From: Ilumatobacter sp. | GTDB taxonomy: Bacteria > Actinomycetota > Acidimicrobiia > Acidimicrobiales > Ilumatobacteraceae | Length of the DNA stretch: 53,125 bases | Direction of reading: 5' to 3' | Assembly (NCBI GenBank): GCA_018666235.1 | Contig: JABJAB010000060.1 | Location: 1-53,125 of the forward strand | Part shown: positions 1-8,672 of the stretch, piece by piece | Layout: the number at the start of each line of letters is the position of its first letter | Position numbering within the stretch: position 1 is the stretch's first letter | Program-made: the position numbers and the translations under genes | Notes under the pieces: model-generated | Database searches by the model: none | Seen by the model: the letters and a program-made list of their open reading frames with translations, nothing else | Told to the model about the DNA's origin: nothing

Positions 1-1
1 G

Positions 2-1948
2 ATATCGCCGGAGCGTGTGCTCGATACGCGGTACCCAGGCTTCGGCGTCACTCGTGACGGCGACGGCGACACGCTCTCACTCGACCCACTCACCCCCGCA
101 GTCATCGCAGCGGCCGGCGTCGATCCACTCGCCGTCAAGGCCGTCGCCATCAACCTCACGATTACCGAACCGATCGCGCCCAGCTGGCTGAAGTCGTTCC
201 CGTTCGGGCTTGCCACCTCCGACGACGTGTCGACATCTGCGGTCAACAACCGAATCGCGAACGAGACGATCGCCAACTTCTCGATCGTACCGGTCGGCAC
301 GAACGGGAGAATCTCCATCCAGTCGCTCCGAAGCTCCCACATCGTCGTCGATGTGCAAGGGGTGTTCGAAGGTTCTACATCAAGCCGGGCGGGGCGCTTC
401 GTCCCGTTGGATGTCCCGACTCGGATCACGGACACCCGCCAGACCCGGGTGCCGGTCCCCGCCAACGGCCAACTCGTGATCGATCTCTCATCCGTCGTTG
501 ACGAAGGGGCGTCGGCTGCGTTGATCAACATGGTTGCCACTGAGACCCAGGGGTCCGGATTTCTCACGGTCCATCCCGGCGGCAAGGTTCCGAACTCGTC
601 GAACCTCAACTACACCGGAGTTGCTCACACCATTGCGGGCAGCGCGATCGCCAGGCTGAGGCCAGACGGCACGACCACCATCTCCGTCTCCAACAATGCC
701 ACCCATATCGTGGTCGACGTCATCGGGTGGATGACTGGCGAGATGACCGGCGACTCAGAAACTACTAGCTCGTCGTCAGGCCTTTACGTTCCAGTGAGCC
801 CCGAGCGGCACTACGACAGCCGGCCTGAAGAAGTCCCAATCGGGTCCTCAGCGTTGGCACCAAGAACGTCACGTTCTTTGCAGATCGCCGGGAAGTTGAG
901 CGTGCCCGCGACCGGCGTGCTCGGCGTGGCCACCAACCTGACGATGACCAACACGGATGGGCCCGGCTACCTCGTGATGTACCCGAAGGAGCCGATGCCT
1001 GACCCGTACTCATCGGTTAACTCCATGTTCGCGAACCACTCAATCGCGAACCATGCGATCGCTCGGCTTCACAACGGCAAGCTGAGCGTCTATTCAATGG
1101 GACGATCAGATTTCATTGTGGACGTCAGCGGATACTTCCTCGACGGAACGACGACACCACCGCACACGACAAAGAGAGAACCGACTACTCCACCGACAGC
1201 ACCGGACACGCCGACAGGTGTGACCCAGCCTCCTGCCGACAACGACTACGAGTATCTCCTCGAGGCCACCGGGTCGAATGCGCAGTACGGCGCCTACCAG
1301 CGCAACGGACGCAAGTACTACGGGTGGACGCCGTGCGTGGCGATCACGTACGCGGTCAACACCGAACGGGCCACGCAGTCTCAGATCAACGCGCTGAACA
1401 CAGCCATCGAGAACGCCGAACAAGCAAGCGGCTTCGACTTCATCTACCGCGGCAACGTCACCGGCAGCCTGAAGACCAACGGTGTCGACTCACGCGTGGC
1501 TGGCAGTACCGAGTCCGCGATGGCAGTCTTCGCCTTCTCCGATCCATATGCGACGCCGATTCTCGCCGGGAACACGATCGGCATCGGCGGCATCGGTCCG
1601 AGCGCGCAAGGGGCATTACCGATCGAGCTCGCGGGTGGGTCCTCGACAGCGTGGGTCGTGCGGGGGGGCTTCGCGATCATCGACATCACCGACATCAGCA
1701 GCCCCGCCGAGATCACATCTGCATTCACGCATGAGATCGCTCACATGCTCGGCCTCGACCATGTCAATGCAATCGGTGAACTGATGCGGCCCGTCATCTT
1801 GTCTCCTCCGCAAGAAAACTTCGGCAACGGCGACAAGAACGGTCTGTACAGCATCGGTGCGCCGCAATGTTCCACGAATGCTCGTCTCACTACCAACGCG
1901 CCGCTCGCCGAACCGCTCGGCATCGACGTGTCGTACGCCTCCGAGTAA
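2..1948 (+). CDS. Secreted repeat protein with C-terminal metzincin protease (5' partial)
   Basis: The reading frame is open to the left edge, so the true start lies upstream; the GTG at 17 is internal, because the bases before it encode SPER of an SPERVLDTR motif. Three modules of about 130 residues follow. Each opens with P-x-R-x-x-D-[TS]-R (codons near 3, 137 and 266 of the visible part) and closes with a VVDV-x-G-[FWY] strand. A Thr/Pro-rich linker leads to a C-terminal zinc protease domain with HEIAHMLGLDH at codon 577, an exact HExxHxxGxxH metzincin signature (matrixin/astacin clan). It probably acts outside the cell, with the repeats as adhesive or scaffold modules. The signal peptide would be outside the window. 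The protease fold is confident; the repeat function is unknown. Confidence 0.85.
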   Translation: MSPERVLDTRYPGFGVTRDGDGDTLSLDPLTPAVIAAAGVDPLAVKAVAINLTITEPIAPSWLKSFPFGLATSDDVSTSAVNNRIANETIANFSIVPVGTNGRISIQSLRSSHIVVDVQGVFEGSTSSRAGRFVPLDVPTRITDTRQTRVPVPANGQLVIDLSSVVDEGASAALINMVATETQGSGFLTVHPGGKVPNSSNLNYTGVAHTIAGSAIARLRPDGTTTISVSNNATHIVVDVIGWMTGEMTGDSETTSSSSGLYVPVSPERHYDSRPEEVPIGSSALAPRTSRSLQIAGKLSVPATGVLGVATNLTMTNTDGPGYLVMYPKEPMPDPYSSVNSMFANHSIANHAIARLHNGKLSVYSMGRSDFIVDVSGYFLDGTTTPPHTTKREPTTPPTAPDTPTGVTQPPADNDYEYLLEATGSNAQYGAYQRNGRKYYGWTPCVAITYAVNTERATQSQINALNTAIENAEQASGFDFIYRGNVTGSLKTNGVDSRVAGSTESAMAVFAFSDPYATPILAGNTIGIGGIGPSAQGALPIELAGGSSTAWVVRGGFAIIDITDISSPAEITSAFTHEIAHMLGLDHVNAIGELMRPVILSPPQENFGNGDKNGLYSIGAPQCSTNARLTTNAPLAEPLGIDVSYASE

Positions 1949-1994
1949 CTCAGCCCAGCACCATCCCACCCGCTACTTCCTCGTTTATGTTCGG

Positions 1995-2020
1995 GTTTCT
2001 GCGGACCAGTCCGCAGAAAC
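1995..2020. terminator. Perfect 12-bp inverted repeat, likely terminator
   Basis: GTTTCTGCGGAC and its exact reverse complement are separated by only CA. The element lies 46 bp after the protease stop and about 90 bp before the next promoter, so termination of the upstream gene is the simplest role. There is no T-tract. The tiny spacer would also suit a dimeric repressor operator. The following bases (2030-2080) hold degenerate copies of ACGAGTGGTGA. Confidence 0.5.
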
Positions 2021-2108
2021 TGCGACACAAACGAGTGGTGAGACGAGTGGTGACACGGGTGGCGAGACGGGGGCAGGCGCTACCTGGAATGGCTGACGTC
2101 GTGACGGG

Positions 2109-2114
2109 TAGCGT
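2109..2114 (+). promoter_or_regulatory. -10 element TAGCGT of a leaderless promoter
   Basis: TAGCGT ends 8 nt before the ATG at 2123, which puts the transcription start at or next to the start codon. No Shine-Dalgarno sequence is present. No clear -35 box. Confidence 0.6.
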
Positions 2115-2122
2115 CAGACCCG

Positions 2123-4513
2123 ATGACTGACGCAGCTGCGCGGCCCGGCTCAATTCTCGGCACACGCGTCACACGCACCGAGGACCCTTCACTGCTCACG
2201 GGCGCGGCGCAGTACGTCGACGATCTCGGTCTCACCAACCCGCTGCACGCGGTGTTCGCACGTTCCGACGTCGCTCACGGCACGATCAACTCGATCGGCA
2301 TCGCAGAAGCGACAGCGCTGCCGGGCGTTGTCGCAGTAGTCACCGCTGCGGATCTCGGGATCGCGCCTCATCATGGTTTCGCACCCGTCCACGATGACTT
2401 CAAGCGGCCGCCACTCGCTGACGGCACCGTGCGTTTCGTCGGCGAGCCCATTGCGGTGGTGTTGGCCGAAACTGCTGCCATCGGCGAGGACGCCGCTCAG
2501 TTGATCTGGGCCGATATCGATCCGCTGCCTGCCATCATCGACATGGAGGCGGCACTCACCGCTGCCGCCCGACCGATCTTCCCCGCACACGGCGACAACC
2601 AGGCAATCCGCACCGTGGGCAGCGATCGTTCTGACCCGTCCGGAGCCGAGCACGTCGTGCGCGGCCGCTACATCAACCAGCGTGTCGCCGTCGTCCCCAT
2701 CGAGCCCGATCGCGCTGCGGCGAAGATGGACGATCGCGGTCGCATCAAGTTGTACGCGTCGACGCAAATGCCGCACGCATTGCACGACCAGCTCGCCGGC
2801 GCGCTGGGCATTGCCAAAGACGAGATCCACGTCGTCACGCCACAGGTCGGCGGCGGTTTCGGCGGCAAAGCCGGGTTGATGGCCGAGCACGTTGTCATCT
2901 CCGCGCTGACGAAGCGTTTCGCCCGGCCGGTCGTGTGGGTGCCGCCGCGCAGTGACGACATGAAATCGCTGCTCCACAGCCGCGGTCAGATTCAGTACGC
3001 GGAACTCGGTTGCGACGCCGACGGTCGTTTCACCAACCTCCGTGTGCGAATCGTCAACGATGCCGGCGCATACCCGAACATCGGCGCCCATCTCCCCGGG
3101 CTCTCACGCAACATGGCGCAGGGCACCTATGCAATCCCCGAGCTCGAGTTCGATATCGCGGTGGCGGTCACCAACACCACACCAATGGGTGCGTACCGCG
3201 GCGCAGGCCGACCCGAGGCCACGGCACTGATCGAGCGGCTCACCGACCAGGCCGCTCTTGAACTCGGTATCGACCCGCTCGAGATCCGCCGCCGCAACTT
3301 CCTCGGCGAGGACGTCTTCCCGTTCAAGACAATCGCCGGGCCCACCTACGACACCGGCCGGTACGCAGTGGCGCTCGAGCGCGCCGCTGAGGTCGCGGAC
3401 TACCACTCGTTGCGAGCAGAGCAGGCTGAGCGACGAGCACGCGGTGACGAGATGCTGCTTGGTATCGGCGTGGCCTCCTACGTCGAGGTGACGTCCGGGC
3501 GAGGCGGCACCGAGTTCGGTGCGGTCGAAGTGCACGACGACGGCTCCGCCACGATGTTCGCGGGGACGCTCTCACACGGTCAGGGCCACCAGACTGCGTA
3601 CGCAATGCTTGTTTCCGATCAGACGGGCATCCCGGTCGATCGCATCACCCTGGTCGATGGCGACACCGACCGGGTCCGTACCGGCGGCGGCACCGGCGGC
3701 TCACGCTCGTTGCAGCTGGCGGGCTCAGCCGTGCACGGCGCGGCCGAAGTCATGGTCGACAAGGCCAAGCAGCTCGCCGCGCGCTTTCTGGAAGCCGACG
3801 TGGCCGACATCGTCGTCGACCGGGCCAGTGGCACGATCGGTGTGGCCGGTGTTCCCGCGCAGGCGATCACGTGGGGAGACCTGGCGGGACGCGCGGCGGC
3901 CGAAGGCGAGCAGTTGAACGGCGAGCTCGACTTCGTGCAAGAGAGCGGCACCTTCCCATTTGGCACCCACATCGCCGTGGTCGAGGTCGACTCAGGAACC
4001 GGCAAGGTGACGCTGCTGCGCCACATCGCAGTCGACGACTGCGGCACCGTGCTCAACCCACTGATCGTTGAGGGCCAACAACATGGCGGTATCGCTGCGG
4101 GCGTCGGACAAGCGCTGTTCGAAGAGGTCCTCTTCGACGAAGACGGCAACCCGGTCACCTCGAATCTTGCCGAGTACGCCATCGTTTCCGCTGCCGAGTT
4201 GCCGTCGTTTGAGGTCGTCTCGACCGAGACGCCCACGCCGCTGAATCCGCTTGGAGCGAAAGGTATTGGCGAAGCTGCGACCATTGGTGCGACCCCGGCG
4301 GTGCAGAACGCTGTCATCGATGCGGTCGCCCATCTCGGCGTGCGCCACATCGACCTTCCCTGCACCCCGGAGCGGGTGTGGACGACCATCGAACACGCCC
4401 GTTCCGGCACGCTGCCTGACCCGTGGATCGAGCCGCCCGACATCTTTGCTCGCAACCGGGCCGAGGTCGACGCCGAGCAACCGGAGACCGCCCCGGACGA
4501 CGTTGCAATCTGA
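2123..4513 (+). CDS. Xanthine dehydrogenase/CO dehydrogenase family molybdopterin-binding (large) subunit, form II CoxL-like
   Basis: This 796-residue protein has the full-length architecture of the Mo-binding subunit of molybdenum hydroxylases. Visible marks are the cofactor motif QVGGGFGGK (residues 241-249), the active-site loop AYRGAGR (357-363) and the catalytic glutamate in KGIGE (E717). True form I CO dehydrogenases carry AYxCSFR; AYRGAGR is the form II signature, whose substrates are mostly unknown and may be aldehydes, purines or other heterocycles. These enzymes normally need an FAD (CoxM) and a 2Fe-2S (CoxS) subunit. Neither is adjacent: the downstream neighbour is convergent and unrelated. 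The start follows from the leaderless promoter. The family is certain; the substrate is not. Confidence 0.92.
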   Translation: MTDAAARPGSILGTRVTRTEDPSLLTGAAQYVDDLGLTNPLHAVFARSDVAHGTINSIGIAEATALPGVVAVVTAADLGIAPHHGFAPVHDDFKRPPLADGTVRFVGEPIAVVLAETAAIGEDAAQLIWADIDPLPAIIDMEAALTAAARPIFPAHGDNQAIRTVGSDRSDPSGAEHVVRGRYINQRVAVVPIEPDRAAAKMDDRGRIKLYASTQMPHALHDQLAGALGIAKDEIHVVTPQVGGGFGGKAGLMAEHVVISALTKRFARPVVWVPPRSDDMKSLLHSRGQIQYAELGCDADGRFTNLRVRIVNDAGAYPNIGAHLPGLSRNMAQGTYAIPELEFDIAVAVTNTTPMGAYRGAGRPEATALIERLTDQAALELGIDPLEIRRRNFLGEDVFPFKTIAGPTYDTGRYAVALERAAEVADYHSLRAEQAERRARGDEMLLGIGVASYVEVTSGRGGTEFGAVEVHDDGSATMFAGTLSHGQGHQTAYAMLVSDQTGIPVDRITLVDGDTDRVRTGGGTGGSRSLQLAGSAVHGAAEVMVDKAKQLAARFLEADVADIVVDRASGTIGVAGVPAQAITWGDLAGRAAAEGEQLNGELDFVQESGTFPFGTHIAVVEVDSGTGKVTLLRHIAVDDCGTVLNPLIVEGQQHGGIAAGVGQALFEEVLFDEDGNPVTSNLAEYAIVSAAELPSFEVVSTETPTPLNPLGAKGIGEAATIGATPAVQNAVIDAVAHLGVRHIDLPCTPERVWTTIEHARSGTLPDPWIEPPDIFARNRAEVDAEQPETAPDDVAI

Positions 4514-4526
4514 CTGACCTCCGGGA

Positions 4527-5540
4527 TCAGACCGCCGCGTAGACGCTGTCGAGGCGCGGCTTGGCCGAGCTGTCGAGAGCGATAGTGCCCTCGTCGACGA
4601 GTTTGACGAGGTGCGACAGCACGCTGCGCGCAGCGGGCTTGTGCAGCTCGACGCGGACCGCTGCGTACAACTCGGTGACCATTTCGGGGATCGTGGTGAG
4701 TCCGCGGCGAACGGCGTCCACGATCTGCTGTTCACGTGCTGCGCGGTGGGCGATCAGCTGACGCACATAGGTCTGCGGGTCGGTCACCGGTGACCCGTGC
4801 GTCGGGATGATCACGTCATCGGTCCGCCCAGCTACGACGCGCAGGGATTCAAAGTAGGCAGCCATGTCGCCGTCGGGCGGTGAGACGACCGTTGTGCTCC
4901 AACCCATCACGTGGTCGCCGCTGAACAGCGAGGTGGTCGAACCATTATTGAAGGCAAAGCAGGTGTGGTTGGACGTGTGACCCGGCGTGTGGAGGGCTGT
5001 CACGGTCCATGGCGTCGAGCCGATGGAACCCGTTGCCGCAACGTCGCCGGTGTTCACGACAATGTCGGGGATGAACGCATGATCGGTCGATTCCTCGATT
5101 TTGACCTCTGGCTCTGCGGTGTCGGGTTCAGGTTCTTCGGACGGCGGCGCGATGCCAAACCCCTCAGGATCGGTCCCGATATCCCACGGCTCGGCGTCAG
5201 GTCGGTCGTGTGGACCAAAAGCAACGGTCGGCGCGCCCGTCTCGGCATGGAGCCAGGCCGCGAGCGGAGAGTGATCGGCGTGGCAGTGCGTGACCAGAAT
5301 GGTCCGCACTGTCTCGCCGTCGAGTGCTGCAGCGAGCGCGTCGCGGTGGGTATCGATCTGCGGACCGGGGTCGACGACGGCAACGTCGCCTTCGCCGATG
5401 ATGTAGGTGCCGGTGCCGTGATACGTGAACTTCGACGGGTTCTTCGCAATCACACGGCGAATGCCAGGCGCCAGCTGCTCCACTGCTCCGTACGCAAAGG
5501 CGTCCTTGTCGAGGGAGACGAAGTCGATCGGATTGCTCAC
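4527..5540 (-). CDS. MBL-fold metallohydrolase, LACTB2/RNase Z-like
   Basis: This 337-residue metallo-beta-lactamase-fold protein has the zinc motif THCHADH (HCHADH at residues 85-90), a following GDH and a C-terminal IPTHG segment. After that comes a winged-helix tail of the LACTB2 type. Family members are hydrolases or nucleases; the substrate here is unknown. I chose the GTG at 5540, 4 bp after the asparaginase stop. The frame stays open upstream, but that extension lies inside the asparaginase gene and reads as low-complexity sequence. It is the last gene of a minus-strand operon with the permease and asparaginase and is probably translationally coupled. Confidence 0.85.
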   Translation of the reverse strand: MSNPIDFVSLDKDAFAYGAVEQLAPGIRRVIAKNPSKFTYHGTGTYIIGEGDVAVVDPGPQIDTHRDALAAALDGETVRTILVTHCHADHSPLAAWLHAETGAPTVAFGPHDRPDAEPWDIGTDPEGFGIAPPSEEPEPDTAEPEVKIEESTDHAFIPDIVVNTGDVAATGSIGSTPWTVTALHTPGHTSNHTCFAFNNGSTTSLFSGDHVMGWSTTVVSPPDGDMAAYFESLRVVAGRTDDVIIPTHGSPVTDPQTYVRQLIAHRAAREQQIVDAVRRGLTTIPEMVTELYAAVRVELHKPAARSVLSHLVKLVDEGTIALDSSAKPRLDSVYAAV

Positions 5541-5544
5541 GCCA

Positions 5545-6525
5545 TCATCTTCGTTCTGACCACTCGAGCGGAACGAGTCGACCGACCGGTTGCCCATGCC
5601 CGAGGACGGAAACGTTCGCGATCTGCTCGTTGGCGGCGATCGTGGCAGCGTCGACACCGAGCAGTCGAAGAGCTTCGAGCATCACGACCTTTCTCGCGTC
5701 TTCGGTTGCATCCGCGATCTTGTAGGCAAATGATCGTCCGTCGGGCAATGCGCCCGCCATCACTGCGGCGGCCCCCTCCTTGGCGATCAGGCCCGGCACG
5801 GCGCGCATCCAGTCCGTGACATCGCGCTCGGTACCCCCCACCAACTCAGGGTGGGCTGTCATCGCGGTTGCTACCTGCGAGCCACGAGCGAGGGTGCCGA
5901 AGGCGCTGGCCAACCCGCGCAGGCTGAACGCTTGAGTTGGGGCGCCGCATCCATCGATCCCGATGTAGGCGACCGGCTCACTCATGAGCAGCTCGATGTG
6001 CGCGCTGATCATCTGCTGCAACGGATGCTCGACAGCGAGGTACCCGTCGATCGGCCACCCGTTGACGCGGCAGGTGGCGAGCATTGCGGCGTGCTTGCCC
6101 GAGCAGTTCTGCTGGAGCGACGAGGGCGGGACGCCCTCCGCTCGGAGCGCCGAGCGGGCCGCGGCGCCATACGGCCGCGACACGGTGTTGGCCAGGTCCC
6201 CTTCGGTCAGGTCCGCCGTAGCGAGCAACGCGCACACCGTGGCGAGGTGGCGCGGTTCGCCGCTGTGGCTCGCGCAGGCCACCGCCAACTGCTCAGTCGT
6301 GACCTGCAGACCAGCCGCGACCATCGCATCGGCCTGCATCGGCTTCAGGCACGACCGGGGATAGACAACGAGGTTGGCATCACCGATCTCGGATTCGACG
6401 GCACCGTCGGCGTCGAGCACGACACCCGCTCCAAAGTGGAGCGATTCTTCGAGGGAACTCCGCGTCGCAACAGCAATTGGAGCGAACGACTCGCGAGCGA
6501 ACCGCGTCTCTTCGAATCGGGTCAC
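5545..6525 (-). CDS. Asparaginase II family protein (PF06089 type)
   Basis: A 326-residue protein with the features of the asparaginase II family (Rhizobium-type, not the E. coli AnsA/B fold): YPRSCLKPMQ near residue 55, CASHSGEPRH near 85, and NCSGKHAAML near 140. Family members hydrolyse L-asparagine to aspartate and ammonia in the cytoplasm. The GTG start overlaps the stop of the upstream permease by 4 bp (GTGA), which shows translational coupling. Asparagine degradation and a permease-like partner could form a nitrogen-scavenging unit, but the permease class does not support amino-acid transport directly. Confidence 0.85.
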   Translation of the reverse strand: MTRFEETRFARESFAPIAVATRSSLEESLHFGAGVVLDADGAVESEIGDANLVVYPRSCLKPMQADAMVAAGLQVTTEQLAVACASHSGEPRHLATVCALLATADLTEGDLANTVSRPYGAAARSALRAEGVPPSSLQQNCSGKHAAMLATCRVNGWPIDGYLAVEHPLQQMISAHIELLMSEPVAYIGIDGCGAPTQAFSLRGLASAFGTLARGSQVATAMTAHPELVGGTERDVTDWMRAVPGLIAKEGAAAVMAGALPDGRSFAYKIADATEDARKVVMLEALRLLGVDAATIAANEQIANVSVLGHGQPVGRLVPLEWSERR

Positions 6526-7760
6526 GGCGTATTGGGCGAGTCGGCCTGAGCACTCGGATGCGATGCTGCCCCGCGTGACCGCTTGGGAGGCTGAATATTG
6601 GTGAGATGACTATCGACCACGTCGTAGCGATGGCCGGCCTCACCCACCAACGCCTGGAACATTGCTGCCGCAGGCAGAGCCAGAATCGCGCCGACGGGGC
6701 CGAGCAGTGCCGCGCCGCCGAGCGCTGCGCCGAAGGCAACGGCTGGGTGTAGCTCCATTGTGCGGGCGGTGATGCGCGGCGCAAAGAAGTAGTTCTCGAT
6801 CTGTTGGTAGATCACGATGAAACCGATGACGATGGCCGCTTTGAGCGGGGAGTCCAGGAAGGTCACGAGCACGGGCAGGATGCCGGCGAGGTAGGTACCG
6901 ACGACCGGCAGGAACTGGCTGACGAAACCAACCCACAACGCGAGCGCGATGGGAGCCTGCGTCCCCAGCGACTGGAACACCAGCCAGTGGAAGAACGCCG
7001 ACAACAACGCAAGAAGCGCCCGTGAATAGAGGTAGCCGCCGGTCTTGTTGATTGCCAGTTCCCACGCGCTCAAGACACGGTCCTGACGCTGTGGCGTGAG
7101 GCGCGAGCAGATGATGCGGCGAAGGCGCGGCCCATCCGCAACGAGGTAGTAGGTGAAGAGAATCACGGACAAGCCCTGGAAGATCACTCCCAGCGCAGTG
7201 AGTGAGAGGCGGACTGCCTCGTCGCCCTGGCTCTGGATGAACTGTTGCACGCGACCGTCAGGGTCGTTGACTTCGTCGATCACCGACTGCGGATCGATCT
7301 GCGTGTCGAATGTGTCGTTCAAGAACTTGACGGTGTCTTCGATGTAGACGTTCGACTCCGACAGCAGGTCCGCGATCTGCGTGCCAACCAGCGTGCCGAT
7401 CGCGACCACGAAGACCAGGAACGTGAGGAGCACGCCGAGCAGGATCGACATGGTGGCGCGCCCTCGGCGCCAGCCGCGAGCGGCAAGTCGGTTGACTCCC
7501 GGCTCGATGGCCAGCGCCAGGAACAGCGAAACGAGCAGCAGAATGAGGAGCGAAGCGAGGCGGTGAAACACGTGACGCGCGACGAAGGTGAGCAGGAACC
7601 CGGTCCAGAACAGTGCGATACCGGGGACCACCCACCGTGGGAGCACGCGATCAGTGGAACGCCGATCGAAGCGATTGCCATCGGCATCCAGCCGACCGGC
7701 GTCGTTGCCCACGCCTGTCTCATCGGACGACTGGTTCTCGTCTGGACTTTCTTCGGGCAC
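6522..7760 (-). CDS. AI-2E family transporter (TerC/YdiK/PerM-like permease)
   Basis: A roughly 412-residue integral membrane protein with about eight hydrophobic segments and the family's long soluble insertion after the third or fourth. The FVSQFLPVVGTYLAGILPV and GAALGGAALLGPVGAILALPAAA stretches are typical of AI-2 exporter/YdiK/PerM proteins. The N-terminal 60 residues are acidic and disordered. I chose the GTG at 7760 because TACCAT lies exactly 6 nt upstream. The longer possible start at 7790 would leave only 9 bp to the divergent gene. The substrate is unknown; known relatives export signalling molecules or act as Na+/H+ antiporters. Confidence 0.85.
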   Translation of the reverse strand: MPEESPDENQSSDETGVGNDAGRLDADGNRFDRRSTDRVLPRWVVPGIALFWTGFLLTFVARHVFHRLASLLILLLVSLFLALAIEPGVNRLAARGWRRGRATMSILLGVLLTFLVFVVAIGTLVGTQIADLLSESNVYIEDTVKFLNDTFDTQIDPQSVIDEVNDPDGRVQQFIQSQGDEAVRLSLTALGVIFQGLSVILFTYYLVADGPRLRRIICSRLTPQRQDRVLSAWELAINKTGGYLYSRALLALLSAFFHWLVFQSLGTQAPIALALWVGFVSQFLPVVGTYLAGILPVLVTFLDSPLKAAIVIGFIVIYQQIENYFFAPRITARTMELHPAVAFGAALGGAALLGPVGAILALPAAAMFQALVGEAGHRYDVVDSHLTNIQPPKRSRGAASHPSAQADSPNTP

Positions 7761-7766
7761 GTCCGG

Positions 7767-7772
7767 ATGGTA
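7767..7772 (-). promoter_or_regulatory. -10 element TACCAT for the permease-asparaginase-hydrolase operon
   Basis: On the minus strand TACCAT is followed by 6 nt and then the GTG at 7760, the leaderless layout seen throughout this window. It leaves about 15 bp to the divergent -10 at 7788. Confidence 0.55.
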
Positions 7773-7787
7773 CTCAGCATCCCGTGA

Positions 7788-7793
7788 CACGAT
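7788..7793 (+). promoter_or_regulatory. Probable -10 element CACGAT for the MpaB-like gene
   Basis: CACGAT sits 6 nt before the ATG at 7800. The first base differs from the usual TANNNT, but the spacing matches the window's leaderless promoters. Confidence 0.35.
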
Positions 7794-7799
7794 GAGCCA

Positions 7800-8651
7800 A
7801 TGGCGCCCACTCCAGCGGAACTCCGCTCCTGGCTCGGCAGCCAGATCCGCGATCGCGTGGTCGGACCGAACGCGGATGTTCGCCGCACCGAACTGTTCGA
7901 CACCGGTGAACCCGGCTGGTTTGACGACGATGCACCGATTCGTCGGGTGCACGCCGATGCGTCAATGTTCATCGGCGGGATGCGGGCACTGCTCTTTCAG
8001 TCCTTGCACCCGCTCGCGATGGCCGGCGTCGCACAGCACTCCGACTATCGGGCCGATCCGTGGGGACGGTTGCAGCGCACCGCCGACTTTCTTGCCGCGA
8101 CGACGTTCGGCCCAGCCTCCGAAGCACAGCGAGCAGTCGACGTCGTTCATCGTGTTCACCAGCATGTTGTCGGCACCTCATCTGACGGGCGGCCCTACGC
8201 CGCGAACGACCCCCATCTCCTGCACTGGGTCCACATCGCCGAGCTCGACAGCTTTCTCGCAGCCCACGACCGCTTCGGACTGCAACCACTCCTCGGGAGC
8301 GAACGCGATCAGTACGTGGCTGAGTCGGCGGTCGTCGCTCGCGCCCTTGGTGTTGAACACCCACCCGAAACCGAGGACGAGCTCCGTCAGCACCTCCGCA
8401 CGTTCCGACCCGAGCTCCGCGGTACTCGCGAGGCGCGTGACGCTGCGCGCTACCTGATCATCCAGCCACCGCTCCCCCTCGCTGCTCGCGCTCCGTACGG
8501 ATTGATCTGCGCCGCGGCCGTCGCCCTCATGCCGGCATGGACACGCTTCCCACTGCGTCTGCCATGGCTCCCTGTTTCGGAGGCGGCCGTGCTGCGACCT
8601 GCCGGAAAGCTGGTGACGCGAACGCTGCGCTGGGCCCTGCCGGCCAACTGA
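7800..8651 (+). CDS. Oxygenase MpaB family protein (DUF2236)
   Basis: This 283-residue protein matches the MpaB/rubber-oxygenase (Lcp-like) DUF2236 family. It has the RVHADASMFIGGMRALLFQSLHPLAMAGV block near residues 49-77, a helical histidine-rich core (HRVHQHV, HWVHIAELDSF) and a YLIIQPPLP segment towards the C-terminus. Lcp relatives bind b-type heme through conserved histidines and cleave hydrophobic polymers or terpenoid chains. Actinobacteria carry many paralogues of unknown substrate. No signal peptide is seen. It stands alone, convergent with the YcaQ-type gene. Confidence 0.85.
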   Translation: MAPTPAELRSWLGSQIRDRVVGPNADVRRTELFDTGEPGWFDDDAPIRRVHADASMFIGGMRALLFQSLHPLAMAGVAQHSDYRADPWGRLQRTADFLAATTFGPASEAQRAVDVVHRVHQHVVGTSSDGRPYAANDPHLLHWVHIAELDSFLAAHDRFGLQPLLGSERDQYVAESAVVARALGVEHPPETEDELRQHLRTFRPELRGTREARDAARYLIIQPPLPLAARAPYGLICAAAVALMPAWTRFPLRLPWLPVSEAAVLRPAGKLVTRTLRWALPAN

Positions 8652-8672
8652 CGCTCGCAGCCGCGACGACGG

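Noticed and set aside
2189..3091. 300-codon open frame on the minus strand
   Set aside because: It lies entirely inside the CoxL-like gene; the product is Arg/Val/Asp-rich without domains, a typical antisense shadow in high-GC DNA.
2123..4513. True carbon monoxide dehydrogenase (form I CoxL)
   Set aside because: The active-site loop is AYRGAGR, not AYxCSFR, so CO oxidation should not be claimed.
5541..5657. Longer N-terminus for the MBL-fold protein
   Set aside because: It would overlap the asparaginase coding end by over 100 bp, and the extra residues are low complexity without family similarity.
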